Shown in pieces: positions 27,100 through 27,355 of a stretch of 27,355 bases of DNA. The position numbers were made by a program, and so were the translations under genes. The stretch is taken from NCBI GenBank assembly GCA_003427395.1, contig BFEA01000073.1:1452551-1479905 (forward strand). The letters run 5' to 3'. The notes below the pieces were generated by a model. The model had not been told where the DNA came from, searched no databases, and worked only from the letters and a program-made list of their open reading frames with translations. Position 1 is the stretch's first letter, and each line of letters begins with the position of its first letter. Source of the stretch: Chara braunii (taxonomy: Eukaryota > Streptophyta > Charophyceae > Charales > Characeae).

Positions 27100-27355
27100 T
27101 TGGTTTCTGTTTTTCTTTTTTCTTGTTTTGTTTTTTCTCGTTTTTCTTGTTTTTCTTAGGAATACGTGCAGTGGCCCTAAGGGCTTCTACTCAACACATG
27201 CACAAAAGACATGTTCTGCAGAAGATTCATTATTTTTTTCTGTTTATTTTTTTCTTGTTTTTTTTTTCTCCTTTTTCTTTTTTCTTAGGAATACGTGCAG
27301 TGGGCCTGTACTCAGCACATGCACAACAGACAAAATATATGGCGGCGTACTATTC
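27100..27355 (+). repeat. 129-bp duplicated unit: pyrimidine tract, CTTAG, conserved block
   Basis: A long T/C tract ends in CTTAGGAATACGTGCAGTGG at 27155 and again at 27284, 129 bp apart. Each is followed by TACTCA(A/G)CACATGCACAA. The tract plus CTTAG resembles a spliceosomal 3' splice site followed by a short exon. The second copy is open to the window edge; the first has a stop soon after the junction. This may be a duplicated exon edge or simply a repeat. Confidence 0.6.

Overview
This is a eukaryotic, repeat-dominated nuclear window. There are no bacterial-style operons. It holds long microsatellites, several minisatellites and a decayed Ty3/gypsy LTR-retrotransposon. No intact, recognisable host gene was found. 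The retroelement protein style and the abundance of simple repeats remind me of scaffolds from charophyte algae such as Chara; that is recollection and of low confidence, so 'streptophyte-like' is the safest label. A perfect back-to-back pair of 19-bp Tn5 mosaic ends at 12650-12687 shows that the assembly contains an untrimmed library-junction sequence.

Layout. 1-767: (CT)n, a 250-bp inverted (ATCA)n/(GATT)n repeat, and a ~211-bp compound module of GATT array, GC hairpin, CA array, GC hairpin and T-run. 1068-3498: three tandem, diverged copies of one unrecognised protein gene; the first two are broken and the third is open (267 aa). 3974-10405: gag, protease, reverse transcriptase, RNase H and integrase remnants on the + strand, with eleven premature stops, several frameshifts and an apparent in-frame deletion in RT. 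10854-11605: a degenerate acidic ORF and a 13-bp-arm inverted repeat. No LTR pair could be identified.

12.4-12.9 kb holds two near-identical segments separated only by the adapter dimer. 12.9-15.4 kb is GC-rich without convincing genes. 15402-16334 holds about eleven copies of a short hairpin whose loop is conserved (ATAAGTTT core) while its stems vary with compensation; this is the most intriguing unexplained structure here. 16.6-16.9 kb has three ~110-bp repeats, and 17735-17998 is a chain of adjacent hairpins. 18734-18955 is a possible terminal-exon remnant.

19.6-27.3 kb is a succession of tandem repeats: 38 bp x5, 62 bp x~10, a 38-50-bp repeat, 26 bp, 161 bp, 172 bp x~2.7 and 129 bp x2. 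It also holds a ~1.3-kb-spaced segmental duplication with perfect hairpins, a 79-nt T homopolymer, and a cluster of GAACGCG/CGCGTTC palindromes. The only genes that plausibly work together are the retroelement domains, and all of them are inactivated.
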